In this document: positions 7,512-16,737 of the stretch, in pieces
Numbering within the stretch: position 1 is the first letter of the stretch
How the letters are laid out: each line of letters begins with the position of its first letter
DNA from: Clostridium sp.
GTDB taxonomy: Bacteria; Bacillota; Clostridia; Lachnospirales; Lachnospiraceae
Assembly: GCA_023664605.1 (NCBI GenBank)
Contig: JAMPFF010000006.1
Span: 1-64,000, forward strand
DNA: 64,000 bases
Reading direction: 5' to 3'
The notes under the pieces: model-generated
What the model was told of the DNA's origin: nothing
What the model saw: only the letters and a program-made list of their open reading frames with translations
Databases searched by the model: none
Position numbers and translations under genes: made by a program

Positions 7512-7691
7512 TCAGCCATCTGCAAGTTCCTCCAGTTCTTCCAGCGTTTTACAACATTCCAAACTCTGCACAAAGATTATCAAATTGTTTTTTAATGATA
7601 TCTGACCACAAATAGCAATCAAAAATTCTTCATCTGCCTTTACTTTTATGTTGATATGCGATACAATAAGTAAAGGATTGGAGGAGTCCAT
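7512..7691 (-). pseudogene. Possible remnant of an antitoxin-toxin pair beside the Fic gene
   Basis: A 59-residue minus-strand frame starts at the palindromic CATATG of the Fic start region and ends ELEELADG-stop. A second frame starts inside its last codons (ATGGCTGA overlap) with MADISFSERAWEKYIPM and then stops. That opening resembles the first residues of Txe/YoeB-type toxins, and an overlapping antitoxin-then-toxin order is typical. The second frame is cut short and no ribosome site is seen. It is probably debris at the edge of the element. The family match is weak. Confidence 0.3.
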
Positions 7692-8603
7692 ATGGTTTCC
7701 TATGCCGGTTTATTGCAAAAATTGAATGAAAAAGGAATGACAAAGACAGCGCTTACCACTAAACTTGGCATCTCCTCCCGCACTGTGGCAAAAATTGGAC
7801 GCGGCGAAAAAATTGCCGACCATGTTTTGAATAAAATTGCTGCTTATTTTGGCTGTACATCTAATGACCTTTATCAAGCCATCTCTGACAATCCGATTCT
7901 ACAGACCCTTCGCGATGAGAAAAGTATCCGTATGCCCGGTGGTCTGTATCATGAACTACAGATACGAATGACCTATAACTCTAACCACATCGAGGGCAGT
8001 AAGTTAAGTGAAAATCAGACCCGCTTAATCTTTGAAACTAATACCATTGATGTCAAAGAAAGCATTCCTGTTGACGATATCATTGAAACCGTCAACCACT
8101 TCCGTGCCATCGATTATGTAATTGAATCAGCGGAGGAACCGCTCACAGAAAAAAACATTAAAGAACTACATCGGATTCTAAAACAAAATACCAAGAATAC
8201 ATCGCTTACCTGGTTCGCTGCCGGCGATTACAAAAAACGCGCTAATATGGTTGGCGGTCGAGAAACTGCAAAACCGGACGAGGTTTCTGTCAGAATGCAG
8301 AAATTATTATCTGACTATAATTCGCTGCCAACCGTTACCATCAATGACATTATCCGTTTCCACTATGAGTTTGAGCGGATTCATCCATTCCAGGATGGCA
8401 ACGGAAGAGTCGGAAGGCTGATTGCTTTAAAAGAATGTCTACGTTTCTCCATCATCCCGTTCATCATCGAAAACTCAAAAAAAATGTACTATTATCGCGG
8501 TCTGTCTGAATGGGAACATGAACAAGGATATCTGACCGATACCTGTCTCGATGGGCAGGACACATTCCGAAAACTTCTTGCTATGTTTGATATTGAAGTC
8601 TAA
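7692..8603 (+). CDS. Fic-domain protein with N-terminal HTH (class II, putative AMPylase)
   Basis: 303 residues behind TTGGAGGAG. Residues about 5-60 are an XRE-type helix-turn-helix (MTKTALTTKLGISSRTVAKI). The Fic core follows, with the complete active-site loop HPFQDGNGRVGRL from His231 to about 243. An inhibitory motif SNHIEG at 97-102 precedes the core, the (S/T)xxxE(G/N) pattern of class II Fic proteins, whose Glu blocks ATP until released. Such enzymes transfer AMP to target proteins. The HTH suggests autoregulation or DNA-linked control. It stands alone, convergent with a decayed AlbA_2 gene that begins three bases beyond its stop. The target is unknown. Confidence 0.9.
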   Translation: MVSYAGLLQKLNEKGMTKTALTTKLGISSRTVAKIGRGEKIADHVLNKIAAYFGCTSNDLYQAISDNPILQTLRDEKSIRMPGGLYHELQIRMTYNSNHIEGSKLSENQTRLIFETNTIDVKESIPVDDIIETVNHFRAIDYVIESAEEPLTEKNIKELHRILKQNTKNTSLTWFAAGDYKKRANMVGGRETAKPDEVSVRMQKLLSDYNSLPTVTINDIIRFHYEFERIHPFQDGNGRVGRLIALKECLRFSIIPFIIENSKKMYYYRGLSEWEHEQGYLTDTCLDGQDTFRKLLAMFDIEV

Positions 8604-8605
8604 TC

Positions 8606-8973
8606 TTACTTTACTCGTAACCGATATGTCCTTGTTCGGTTTGTTCCCAATGCCTCCACATCATCCATTTCAGAAAGTATGGCTCTTACCCTTGCTATAC
8701 TTAGATTAAGCAGTTTTGCTATATCGCTTGTTTTTTATCGCTTGCTTTTTATCGCTTGCTTTTTATCGCTTGCTTTTTATCGCTTGCTTTTATCGCTTGT
8801 TTTTATCGCTTGTTTTTATCGCTTGTTTTGGTGTGAATTTTAATATTAAAGAAGTTCTGTCCGGTTCAAAACTTTCTTCTATTATTGGCTCTTCCCATCC
8901 TTCATACTGCATATCTATCACTGTATTTTCTCTTTTCTTTATCTGCAATGAGTGCATTTTTCAAGTTTAACAT
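8606..8973 (-). pseudogene. Decayed C-terminal part of an AlbA_2 (Schlafen-type) regulator gene
   Basis: Minus-strand reading gives two conserved pieces in different frames. The first (about 8840-8925) reads GWEEPIIEESFEPDRTSLIL, a C-terminal hallmark of AlbA_2/RecG-like ATP-binding proteins. The second (8606-8730) reads SDIAKLLNLSIARVRAIL then NRTRTYRLRVK-stop, the terminal winged helix of the same proteins. Between them lies a tandem array of 13/14-bp units that shifts frame and introduces stops (AAG CGA TAA). A short frame from 8973 begins MLNLKNALIADKEKRK and stops before the hallmark. The N-terminal AlbA_2 domain is missing. The intact gene at 9105-10634 is upstream on the same strand. 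Confidence 0.65.
8723..8830. repeat. Tandem array of eight ATCGCTTG(C/T)TTTT units
   Basis: Units begin at 8723, 8737, 8751, 8765, 8779, 8792, 8805 and 8818. The spacing is 14 bases four times and then 13 bases three times. The array interrupts the linker of the decayed AlbA_2 gene. On the gene strand, units read AAGCGATAAAAAC or AAGCGATAAAAAGC. Because one of the three frames of each unit reads CGA TAA, arrays with 13- or 14-base periods soon reach a stop. Confidence 0.9.
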
Positions 8974-8982
8974 TTTATATTA

Positions 8983-9103
8983 TATCTCGTGACTATTTTA
9001 TAAATTTCGCGAGATAGTCACGAGATACACACAAATAAACTTTTCTCCAAAATATAAGTTTCTTACTTATTTCTTTGTTTTTCACGAGATAATCACGAAA
9101 TAA
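8983..9103. repeat. TATCTCGTGA inverted and direct repeats between AlbA_2 genes
   Basis: TATCTCGTGACTAT (8983-8996) is perfectly inverted as ATAGTCACGAGATA (9014-9027). Two further units, TCACGAGATA (9082-9091) and TCACGAAATA (9093-9102), lie just past the stop of the intact AlbA_2 gene. The arrangement could be a terminator or protein-binding stem, or further decay of the tandem-repeat type. No gene lies in 8974-9104. Confidence 0.6.
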
Positions 9104-9104
9104 C

Positions 9105-10634
9105 TTAGAGCATCTGCTTCTTCAAAATATCCATTGCCATCTGCATTTGTGTTAAAAACTCTACACTTTCAATCCCTATCGTATATTTGGTTGATGGTCC
9201 ATTCCCAATTTTCCTAATTAATTTTTCGTCCTCAAGTATTTTTATGCTATTTCGCACTCGATATTCAGTCATATTTAGTGCATTTTTAATAGCATTAACA
9301 GACTGTGCCTGACTACTTTTCACTATATATCTCAGTATACTTTTTTCATCTGATTCCAAATTCGGATAAGAGTCCACTAAATCTATATTCCAAACCTTGA
9401 GTTCTGTCCTCTCAATATTTGTTAGTATTTCCGGTCTCCTGTAGTCATTTTGCATGGCAACTTTATATATTAATGGTCCGCCAAAACCTTGTCTTTCAGA
9501 TACACCTAATAAGCGAAACAATTTCATGATAATTTCATTTCGTGGTCTTGAATCACCACCAAGAAAAAATTGTTGTGTTGAAATAAGCATCTTCCCCGGA
9601 TTAATAAAACTAAACCAACCATCATAAACATCAATTTTAATAGATGGATACCCTTGCATATAATCTGCATGTGCCAAACAATTAACAAGACATTCTCGAA
9701 TAGTTTCATCAAAATCTGACAACGGAAGTCTTTGTTGCTCATTATCTAATGCAAATGACTCTTGTAATAATACTTTTATCTTTTCATATACAATGCTATA
9801 AAAATTATATATATTCATTTCATAATCACTTGGTTCATCATCTGAAATACGATCCGACCATCTTGGATTATTTCCACGCCGATTAAAAAAATCTAAATGA
9901 AAGTGCGGAAATATCTCTTTTATAGAATTACACTTGCCTAAAAATAATAATGTTCCTCTTCTAATCTTCAATTCTCCAGTATTTCTGTCTTTATAACAAG
10001 CGCCTATTTCATTCAAAAATTCCTGATTATCCATTTCAATATATCTCTTTTTAGGATATCGTTTACTTACACGCTCCTTATATGTTATGACAGAATCAAA
10101 ATCCAAATCATCCAATGTAAAATTATCTGCCGCTAGGTTATCTTGTCCCGGCTGCGCATTTCTCATAAAGGCAGCTAATTCTTCTCTAGTTGCTCTACGG
10201 TCTCCATCTCCGGTTCTAATCCATGAATTTTCAAGTTTATTACCTACATAAATCGGCTTCATACTTTCTGCCGCTTCCTTTACATATATTATAATGATAG
10301 TTTTTCCATCAATAATATATGTATTCACATCCTGATTATTAACATTCCTATAATTAACCTTATTGGTATTAGAAAGCTGGTTCCATAAACTCGTTAATAT
10401 CTTCTCCGAATTTCCAACACCTAGGATTTCATTCTGCACGTCTCCTTCCGCCACTCCAAGAATAATAAATCCGCCAGATGTATTAGAAAAAGAAGAATAA
10501 CTCTCCCAAAAAGAATTCGGCAATTCATTAGCTTTTTTTAATTCAACATAATATTTTTCATGTACAGTGAGTAACCACTCTTTTAAATCTTCGGTTGATA
10601 TCTGTTCTGTATTCTGTATCTCTTTCACTTTCAT
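9105..10634 (-). CDS. AlbA_2 (Schlafen-type) putative DNA-binding/ATP-binding protein of the RM operon
   Basis: 509 residues from the ATG at 10634, preferred over an in-frame TTG at 10658 because GAAAGAGG precedes it. The N-terminal AlbA_2 domain (about 20-150) shows YVELKKANELPNSFWESYS and FSNTSGGFIILGVAEG. A central part resembles the HATPase_c_4 region (RECLVNCLAHADYMQG). The C-terminal end is a winged helix (KSSQAQSVNAIKNALNMT). It is the last gene after hsdR-hsdM-hsdS. Such proteins are often found beside type I restriction genes and may regulate them or act as an added defence layer. That role is inferred. Confidence 0.8.
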   Translation of the reverse strand: MKVKEIQNTEQISTEDLKEWLLTVHEKYYVELKKANELPNSFWESYSSFSNTSGGFIILGVAEGDVQNEILGVGNSEKILTSLWNQLSNTNKVNYRNVNNQDVNTYIIDGKTIIIIYVKEAAESMKPIYVGNKLENSWIRTGDGDRRATREELAAFMRNAQPGQDNLAADNFTLDDLDFDSVITYKERVSKRYPKKRYIEMDNQEFLNEIGACYKDRNTGELKIRRGTLLFLGKCNSIKEIFPHFHLDFFNRRGNNPRWSDRISDDEPSDYEMNIYNFYSIVYEKIKVLLQESFALDNEQQRLPLSDFDETIRECLVNCLAHADYMQGYPSIKIDVYDGWFSFINPGKMLISTQQFFLGGDSRPRNEIIMKLFRLLGVSERQGFGGPLIYKVAMQNDYRRPEILTNIERTELKVWNIDLVDSYPNLESDEKSILRYIVKSSQAQSVNAIKNALNMTEYRVRNSIKILEDEKLIRKIGNGPSTKYTIGIESVEFLTQMQMAMDILKKQML

Positions 10635-10647
10635 CCCCTCTTTCCTA

Positions 10648-10744
10648 TCACTTCTCAATATCTATTTTTATTTGCTCCATGCCGTATACATCATCAATAG
10701 CAACCAGCGGATAACCATATTTATCAAGCAAACTAATTAAAACC
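10648..10744 (-). pseudogene. Short coding remnant between hsdS and the AlbA_2 gene
   Basis: A minus-strand frame overlapping the end of hsdS reads LLDKYGYPLVAIDDVYGMEQ and ends at a TGA (10648-10650) just before the AlbA_2 start. The KYGYP-DDVY pattern resembles the very C-terminus of some HsdR subunits (KYGYPP-NDEVY). It lacks a start and most of any domain, so it is probably the scar of an earlier hsdR or of rearrangement at this locus. Confidence 0.35.
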
Positions 10745-11947
10745 TATCTGCCCATTCATAAGTAATGGTAATAGGAAATCACGCATATTTTCAAGTTCTT
10801 TATTCTCGCTAATTATATGCTTCATTTTATTTAGTGAAATATTTATGTTCTTCATAAAACTATCAGAAACCTTTTTATGTGGTATAATAATATATTTATC
10901 TTTTAAAAATTTAAAATACCTCGAATATCCCTGACTGACTAAATCCATATTCAATATCTGCCTATATAAAATATAATTTGGAATACTACTATTTGATGAG
11001 TTTATTATTTGTGTTCCATCTGCTCCTCTTGCAAAAGCAAAATTCACATATTTTATATGCTTTGTGTGGTCGCCAAAAATAATACAATCCTCTAAATTTA
11101 ATAAATCATTTTTATTATCCGTATAGCCACAAATATACTTTGAACTCTGGTCAATAATTGGATATTTGTTACCATTCTCATATTCATCTGACTTATATTT
11201 TTTAGTTACAGGTATTGAAGTTAATACATCTTGAATTTTTTTAATCCCCCACCCCGCCGGAATCTCTCTTTTCAACTCTTCATTCCACACCATCTTACCA
11301 CCAGATGACTTATAGGGTTTTCCATTCTCATCCGGAAAATCAAATTGTAAAAACCAATAGTCATAAATGTTTTTTGCCATTGATTCTAATTCGTTACTAA
11401 CCATATTATTAATTTGAATCTTATCATCAATTTCGGCAAGTACCTTTCCCACTTTCTTCTGTATTTCGATATCTGGCAATTCAATATTTATTGCTTTCAC
11501 AACTGCCATTGGGGGAAAATTAGGTATTGTAGAATCACCAGTTCCCCCTATAATTTTTTTGACTATATATGCCTTGAAATAATATAAAAAATAATTTGCG
11601 TCTACTAACTCTTGATTTAACCTAATTCTAAGTAATGCCTGATTTATTACGCCTTTCTCAATCTCACCTTTTAATTGAAAAATAGCACCATAGTTCACAC
11701 CTGAACATGACACAAGAAAATCGCCACTTTTCACTTCAAATCTACTCATTTCCTTTTCAAAATACTCTCTGCTAATATAATAATTTCCAAGTGATTTATC
11801 TTGTTGTAAAACAACGCTTTGTTCATACACTTTATATGTATTTTCAGCCTTTGAAACAAACAATGACTTTTTCAATGCACTGCCAAAAGGTCCTCTTAAA
11901 AAACCGTCTTGTGACAACACAATATCCTCAAATTTACCTTTAAACAT
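10733..11947 (-). CDS. hsdS: Type I restriction-modification specificity subunit
   Basis: 404 residues. Two target-recognition domains are visible. The first (about 1-150) ends near the conserved GGTGDSTIPNFPPMAVVKAI and IELPDIEIQKKVGKVL, followed by a long central helix (IDDKIQINNMVSNELESMAKNIYDYWFLQF). The second (about 225-370) starts at IPAGWGIKKIQDVL. A terminal helix closes with LENMRDFLLPLLMNGQIGF. The subunit chooses the bipartite DNA site and bridges HsdM and HsdR. Its start overlaps the end of hsdM by 8 nt. The first domain starts without the usual preceding residues, so the N-terminus is slightly short, but no frameshift is seen. Confidence 0.93.
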   Translation of the reverse strand: MFKGKFEDIVLSQDGFLRGPFGSALKKSLFVSKAENTYKVYEQSVVLQQDKSLGNYYISREYFEKEMSRFEVKSGDFLVSCSGVNYGAIFQLKGEIEKGVINQALLRIRLNQELVDANYFLYYFKAYIVKKIIGGTGDSTIPNFPPMAVVKAINIELPDIEIQKKVGKVLAEIDDKIQINNMVSNELESMAKNIYDYWFLQFDFPDENGKPYKSSGGKMVWNEELKREIPAGWGIKKIQDVLTSIPVTKKYKSDEYENGNKYPIIDQSSKYICGYTDNKNDLLNLEDCIIFGDHTKHIKYVNFAFARGADGTQIINSSNSSIPNYILYRQILNMDLVSQGYSRYFKFLKDKYIIIPHKKVSDSFMKNINISLNKMKHIISENKELENMRDFLLPLLMNGQIGFN

Positions 11948-13622
11948 GCTTCATTTCCCCTATATTTCTTTTAATAGATTCCTCTAACTTCTCCCCCTCC
12001 GCAAACAGCTTCCCAAGCCTTTCCGCATATGCCGCCATACGCTTATTAAAATCCTCTTCCGATAACTCTATGTACTCAATTTTCACCTCGAAATACTGTC
12101 CTGCCGAGAAAGAATAATTCTTTTCCGCTATACTTTCATAAGATACTTTTACGGAGAAATCATCAATTACATCCTGCTGAATAAAGGTATCTTCAATTAA
12201 TTTTACCTCTTTTTCGTCCAAAACCGTTCTCTGGTTCTTGCCATCCTTTACTTTCTTACCGAGTTTAGACGCGTCAATCAGCATAATGTCGCCGGCGGCA
12301 TTAGCTTTATCAATAAATAATACCGATACATTCGTTCCGGTATTGGCGAAAATATTAGAGGGCATGGATATTACGCCTTTTAACCATTTTTTCTCTACGA
12401 TTGTCTGCCTGATGTTTTTTTCAATGCCAGACTGCGCCGTAATAAATCCCGTCGGCACAACTATAGCCGCCTTTCCATCCTCTTTCAAGCTCCAAAGGAT
12501 ATGCTGGATAAAACATAAATAAATGGACATAGATTCCTTCTTGGCATTGGGGATTTTCGGAATCCCCGCAAAGAATCTTCTAATGCCGTCCCGCTCTTCT
12601 GATTCCTCCCATTTCTGTTCAATACCGTCTCTTGTCGATGAGAAATCCATTTTAAAAGGCGGATTTGAGGTAATATAGTCAAATCTTTTTACACCGGAAG
12701 AGGGGTCATGCGGCACATTGTAATGCGCCGGAATATCAAGTGTGTCTCCCTCAATAATATTGTTTAAAGAATTTGTCAACCCATTCAACAGCATATTGAT
12801 TCGCAGAAATCTTGACGACTTGCCGGAAATATCCTGCGTGTACACCTGCGCCTTATCCCCAAAAGAGCCTTTTCCAAGCGCATTCGCCAAATGCAGCACC
12901 AGAGAGCCTGAACCGGCAGACGGGTCATATATTTCATATATGGTATCTTTTACAGGCGACATATTGACAAGGATTTTCGCAATAATCGCACTGATTGCCT
13001 GCGGGGTAAAATATTCCGCATACACGCCGCTTGCCACATTATAATCCTTAATCAGATATTCAAAAATAGTAGAATAAAAATCGAAGTTTCCCCGAAACGC
13101 CTCCCCGAAATCAAACTTCTCCTGACTGATAATACCGAAGATATTTTTTGCAAAATTATTCCTTTTAGAAGCCTCTACATTTTCCGTAATTCTTGTAAAT
13201 AGAGGTTTTCTCGTGCCATCTGCTGTTTCTACTGAAAAAACTTCATTTTTCGTATTATTGGAAATTCTTTCCAGGGCGTCATCAAACAGTTTATAAAATT
13301 CGTTATAAGAAACTTTATTAATCAAGTATTCAATCGTTTCATCATAGGTAAAGGCAACATCCTGTGAATAGGTATCGTAAAATGCGTCCATTTGCGCATC
13401 TTCATTTTTCAATACTTCCTCATAAGACAAACCTATGTCGTCAGCAAAAACTTTTAAATTTGCCATGAATTTATCATTTAAAAATTTATAAAGAAATACG
13501 GAAGTAATCACTACTTCTTCACTCGCCTGATTCGCCAGCCCGTTTGTCTGGCAAAGTCCTTTTAACTCGTCAATAATTTGTTTGATTTTATTTTCTAATG
13601 TAAAAATATCCGGCATCGCCAT
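11940..13622 (-). CDS. hsdM: Type I restriction-modification DNA methyltransferase subunit
   Basis: 560 residues behind AAAGGAG. The helical N-terminal HsdM domain (about 5-160) is followed by an N6-adenine methyltransferase core with motif I DPSAGSGS at 233-240 (S-adenosylmethionine binding) and motif IV NPPF at 320-323 (catalysis). It methylates adenine in the site chosen by HsdS, protecting self DNA. Nine bases separate it from the upstream hsdR and it overlaps hsdS, so all three are one transcript. A second ATG at codon 3 is better spaced from the ribosome site and could be the real start. Confidence 0.95.
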   Translation of the reverse strand: MAMPDIFTLENKIKQIIDELKGLCQTNGLANQASEEVVITSVFLYKFLNDKFMANLKVFADDIGLSYEEVLKNEDAQMDAFYDTYSQDVAFTYDETIEYLINKVSYNEFYKLFDDALERISNNTKNEVFSVETADGTRKPLFTRITENVEASKRNNFAKNIFGIISQEKFDFGEAFRGNFDFYSTIFEYLIKDYNVASGVYAEYFTPQAISAIIAKILVNMSPVKDTIYEIYDPSAGSGSLVLHLANALGKGSFGDKAQVYTQDISGKSSRFLRINMLLNGLTNSLNNIIEGDTLDIPAHYNVPHDPSSGVKRFDYITSNPPFKMDFSSTRDGIEQKWEESEERDGIRRFFAGIPKIPNAKKESMSIYLCFIQHILWSLKEDGKAAIVVPTGFITAQSGIEKNIRQTIVEKKWLKGVISMPSNIFANTGTNVSVLFIDKANAAGDIMLIDASKLGKKVKDGKNQRTVLDEKEVKLIEDTFIQQDVIDDFSVKVSYESIAEKNYSFSAGQYFEVKIEYIELSEEDFNKRMAAYAERLGKLFAEGEKLEESIKRNIGEMKHV

Positions 13623-13630
13623 TTTCTCCT

Positions 13631-16600
13631 TTATCTAAACAACTGTAAATTCGTATAAAGCTCACTCAATATCTGGTCGTAAAAAGTTTTGACTTTTACA
13701 TATATTCCATCTTTCAAAAGCTGTTTCGTCACATCATGCTTAATGGTATCAATGAAATTTTTTCTTCCTTGCACAATTATAGTGTCGGCTTCTATAATAT
13801 CTTTGATATCATCATAAATAAAAATAAGCATTTTTTCTATTTCCGACTTATCAGCCGCGTATTTTTCGGTAGCATCCTGATAGGTCTTGACAAAAGCATA
13901 ATTACCATTATAAATCTGCGCCAGTCTGTCATTTTCATCGTTAATCTCTCTTGCCTGTTTCAATGCTTCCAGCAGTTCGTCCGTAATCGCATCCAAATCC
14001 GACAAATCTGAAATAGACAGCTTATGAAAGATATCCTGAAGTAATTGGTCCAGCTTGACGACCTTAATATCCTCTTTATTCTTATTATTTTTTATTTCAT
14101 GCTGAATTTCCCGTACCGTCTTTTCAAACCTTTGATATATAGGGTTGTCTGGCGTAAATTTTCCCAAATCCAATACCAAAATCTTGGTCTTAATAAATTC
14201 ATACAAAATTTCCACCACTTCATCATTGGAAATCACCTGCATCATATCAAATGTCCTTGTAGATAGATTGATAAAATCAATTTTATCCTGAACAGCCCGA
14301 AGCAGTTTCTTATTTTTCTCTGTATCAATCTGCTTCGCATAGTCCAATGCCCTTGACAGGATAAACTCTGTTTCGCATTCCTTGATGCCATTTAACAGTC
14401 TGCGGATTTTTAGCAGCGTTTCCTTATTGTAAAATGCAAGCTGTTTTGAAAACCGCTCCACATTCTCCGTAGAAATAATATCTTCCAATTCAGCGGCGTA
14501 CTTATGGTATTTTCTATTAATATCATCTTTATCAATCACAAGCCCCTCTAAAGAACCTTCGTTTTCACCGTTTTCATTCATATCCGCTTCCAGTTCTTTA
14601 ATATAAGCTTCTATGGTATTGTCATATTCTTTCTCAATATCCACAAAATCTACAATATATCCATATTTATATATTTTTCCATTGGGGGACTTATATGGTC
14701 TGTTCACTCTGGATATCGTCTGCAAAAGCGACTGTGCATGCGGTCCGCGCAGCAGATACATTTTTTTCAGACGTTTTACATCATATCCGGTCGTCAGCAT
14801 AAAATTTACCACCAGCATATCCGGTACCAGCGTATCCCTGAAATCTATCTGATTATTCTTATTAATCTGCGACTGCGCCGGATTATTCTGATCCGTAATC
14901 ACAAGCCCCGTCGTAATCTTTGAATTGTCCCTGAACCATTCATGCACTTTTCTTGCCTGCGGATTCGTCCTGCAGACAATCATGCCTCCAATCGTATTAT
15001 CAGAGTTTTGCAGCCTAAAGTTCACAAAATCTTTTTCAATAAATGTGCCTAAAGCCTTGACATACGCATCCGATTCAAAAACGTCTTTATCGTTTAACCG
15101 GTTATCTTCAATATCCAGATTCTTCTTAATTTCCGCCTTGGCAATCGTATCAATATTTTCTTTTTTAATACGGAGCGTATAGCCGTCAGCGATAGATTTA
15201 TCATAAAAATATTTATGGATATAATCCCCGAATTTCAAATTGGATCGCTCTTTTCTGGACAATAACGGCGTGCCTGTCAGCGCGATATATACCGCGTCCA
15301 CATCGCAGGTCATAAGATTTTTCAGATATTCACCCGTGGAACAATAACTTCTATGCGCCTCATCAATAAAGAAAATACGCTGCACGTTTGCATGGTAATC
15401 GTTTCTCGCTTCCTCTAACTGGCTCTCTAACTTTTGAATATTGGCAACGCAAATCTCCCCTATCGATTTTACATCAATATTCGTTGACAGCGGTTTATTG
15501 ATTTCTTTTGTAAATTCTTCTTTATCCTTACAATTAATGACGTTCAGGCCGCGGTTTTTAAACTCTATGCTGCTCTGTCTCAATAAATCAATCCTGTCCA
15601 CTATAAAAAAGAATCTTGCATTGACATTCTTTTTGGCATAGTAATCCCTGATAATGCGATTTGCAAATGCCGCCAGCCCCGTCTTTCCGCTTCCCTGCGT
15701 ATGCCAGATGATTCCGCCTTTGCCGCCGTTTTCCAGTCTTTCAATAATCTTTCTGACTGCAAAAAACTGTGGATAGCGCATAATGTGTTTTTCAGGAACT
15801 TTTCCATTTACAAACATGATTCCATATTGCAAAAAATATAAAAAGCGCTCCTTATCAAATACGGATGTAATAAAGCTGTTACATGGCGTAGTTACTTTCA
15901 TGTTTTCCTGAAATTCCGGCGTGTCAGTTTCTTTCGGATGATACCCGCAGTCGCGCATAACATATTTAACCGTATCGGCAGACACTTCTTCATACGGATA
16001 ATTGATATGATATAATTCGTCATCTTCCCTGAAAAAGGAAAAACTGGTATTTGGTCCGTTAGGCGTCGTATAAAATGATCCTGCTTTTACATCCTCTGCG
16101 TCATCCGCATCCTCGTATTCCATATTGTTGCTAAAAGATACCATCTGCAGCATATTGAAGAATTTTTTATATTCGGGATTCTGCAATCTCCGGTTAATCA
16201 TTCTTTCAAACTCTTTTTGAATGCCGCCATCATTATTGGGCTTTTTTACTTCAAGAAATGTCAACGGCATTCCATTAATTAAAATACTGATATCCGGTCG
16301 GAAAGAACCTGATTCAGTGCCTTCCACGATACAATACGGCAGTTCATCAACGACTGCAAAATCATTTTTACCAATATCCTCAAAATCAATGAGTTTTATT
16401 TTATCCAATGGATTAATAAGCCAGTTATAAAATTCTTTCCCTAAGTCATTGTTTTTAATGACATTATTAATATCCATCAAAATCTCTTTGATTTCATCAT
16501 AAGAAATTTCTCTTCCATTCACTCTTTCCAATGCCGGTTTAAATCTGTTAATAAAAATTTTAGTTTGAAAGTCAATATCTGCGTCTTTAAGAGACTGATA

Positions 16601-16672
16601 CTCATATCCTATTTTAAGAAATTGTATCGTCGCCGGTATTTTTACTCTGGTATCTTCATTAAAAACAGCCAT
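13631..16672 (-). CDS. hsdR: Type I restriction endonuclease, motor and nuclease subunit
   Basis: 1013 residues from the ATG at 16672, which follows AGGAGAGAAAAG; the frame is open to 16741 but without a ribosome site. The PD-(D/E)xK nuclease lies at the N-terminus: Pro126-Asp127 (FRPDISILING) and Glu141-x-Lys143 (FLEVKK). A superfamily 2 translocase follows, with Walker A TQGSGKT at about 325-331, DEAH at about 437-440 (FFIDEAHRSY) and later helicase motifs (LTGTPLL, QTISRVNRPY). A helical C-terminal part binds the methylase. It translocates and cuts unmodified DNA. All key residues are intact. Confidence 0.95.
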   Translation of the reverse strand: MAVFNEDTRVKIPATIQFLKIGYEYQSLKDADIDFQTKIFINRFKPALERVNGREISYDEIKEILMDINNVIKNNDLGKEFYNWLINPLDKIKLIDFEDIGKNDFAVVDELPYCIVEGTESGSFRPDISILINGMPLTFLEVKKPNNDGGIQKEFERMINRRLQNPEYKKFFNMLQMVSFSNNMEYEDADDAEDVKAGSFYTTPNGPNTSFSFFREDDELYHINYPYEEVSADTVKYVMRDCGYHPKETDTPEFQENMKVTTPCNSFITSVFDKERFLYFLQYGIMFVNGKVPEKHIMRYPQFFAVRKIIERLENGGKGGIIWHTQGSGKTGLAAFANRIIRDYYAKKNVNARFFFIVDRIDLLRQSSIEFKNRGLNVINCKDKEEFTKEINKPLSTNIDVKSIGEICVANIQKLESQLEEARNDYHANVQRIFFIDEAHRSYCSTGEYLKNLMTCDVDAVYIALTGTPLLSRKERSNLKFGDYIHKYFYDKSIADGYTLRIKKENIDTIAKAEIKKNLDIEDNRLNDKDVFESDAYVKALGTFIEKDFVNFRLQNSDNTIGGMIVCRTNPQARKVHEWFRDNSKITTGLVITDQNNPAQSQINKNNQIDFRDTLVPDMLVVNFMLTTGYDVKRLKKMYLLRGPHAQSLLQTISRVNRPYKSPNGKIYKYGYIVDFVDIEKEYDNTIEAYIKELEADMNENGENEGSLEGLVIDKDDINRKYHKYAAELEDIISTENVERFSKQLAFYNKETLLKIRRLLNGIKECETEFILSRALDYAKQIDTEKNKKLLRAVQDKIDFINLSTRTFDMMQVISNDEVVEILYEFIKTKILVLDLGKFTPDNPIYQRFEKTVREIQHEIKNNKNKEDIKVVKLDQLLQDIFHKLSISDLSDLDAITDELLEALKQAREINDENDRLAQIYNGNYAFVKTYQDATEKYAADKSEIEKMLIFIYDDIKDIIEADTIIVQGRKNFIDTIKHDVTKQLLKDGIYVKVKTFYDQILSELYTNLQLFR

Positions 16673-16737
16673 CTTTTCTCTCCTGTTGGTTTTATGTATC
16701 AGATATGAATCATAGGGTCTTTCGCAGCCAGTCTGTA

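Noticed and set aside
8723..8830. Tandem array considered as a CRISPR
   Set aside because: Units are 13-14 bases without unique spacers, and no cas genes are nearby; it is a simple tandem repeat in a pseudogene.
8716..8970. 84-codon plus-strand frame (LLFIACF-type repeats)
   Set aside because: It is only the translation of the tandem array, has no ribosome site and lies opposite recognisable AlbA_2 remnants.
13736..16430. Several plus-strand frames opposite hsdR
   Set aside because: Antisense shadows of a clearly conserved gene, lacking ribosome sites and homology.
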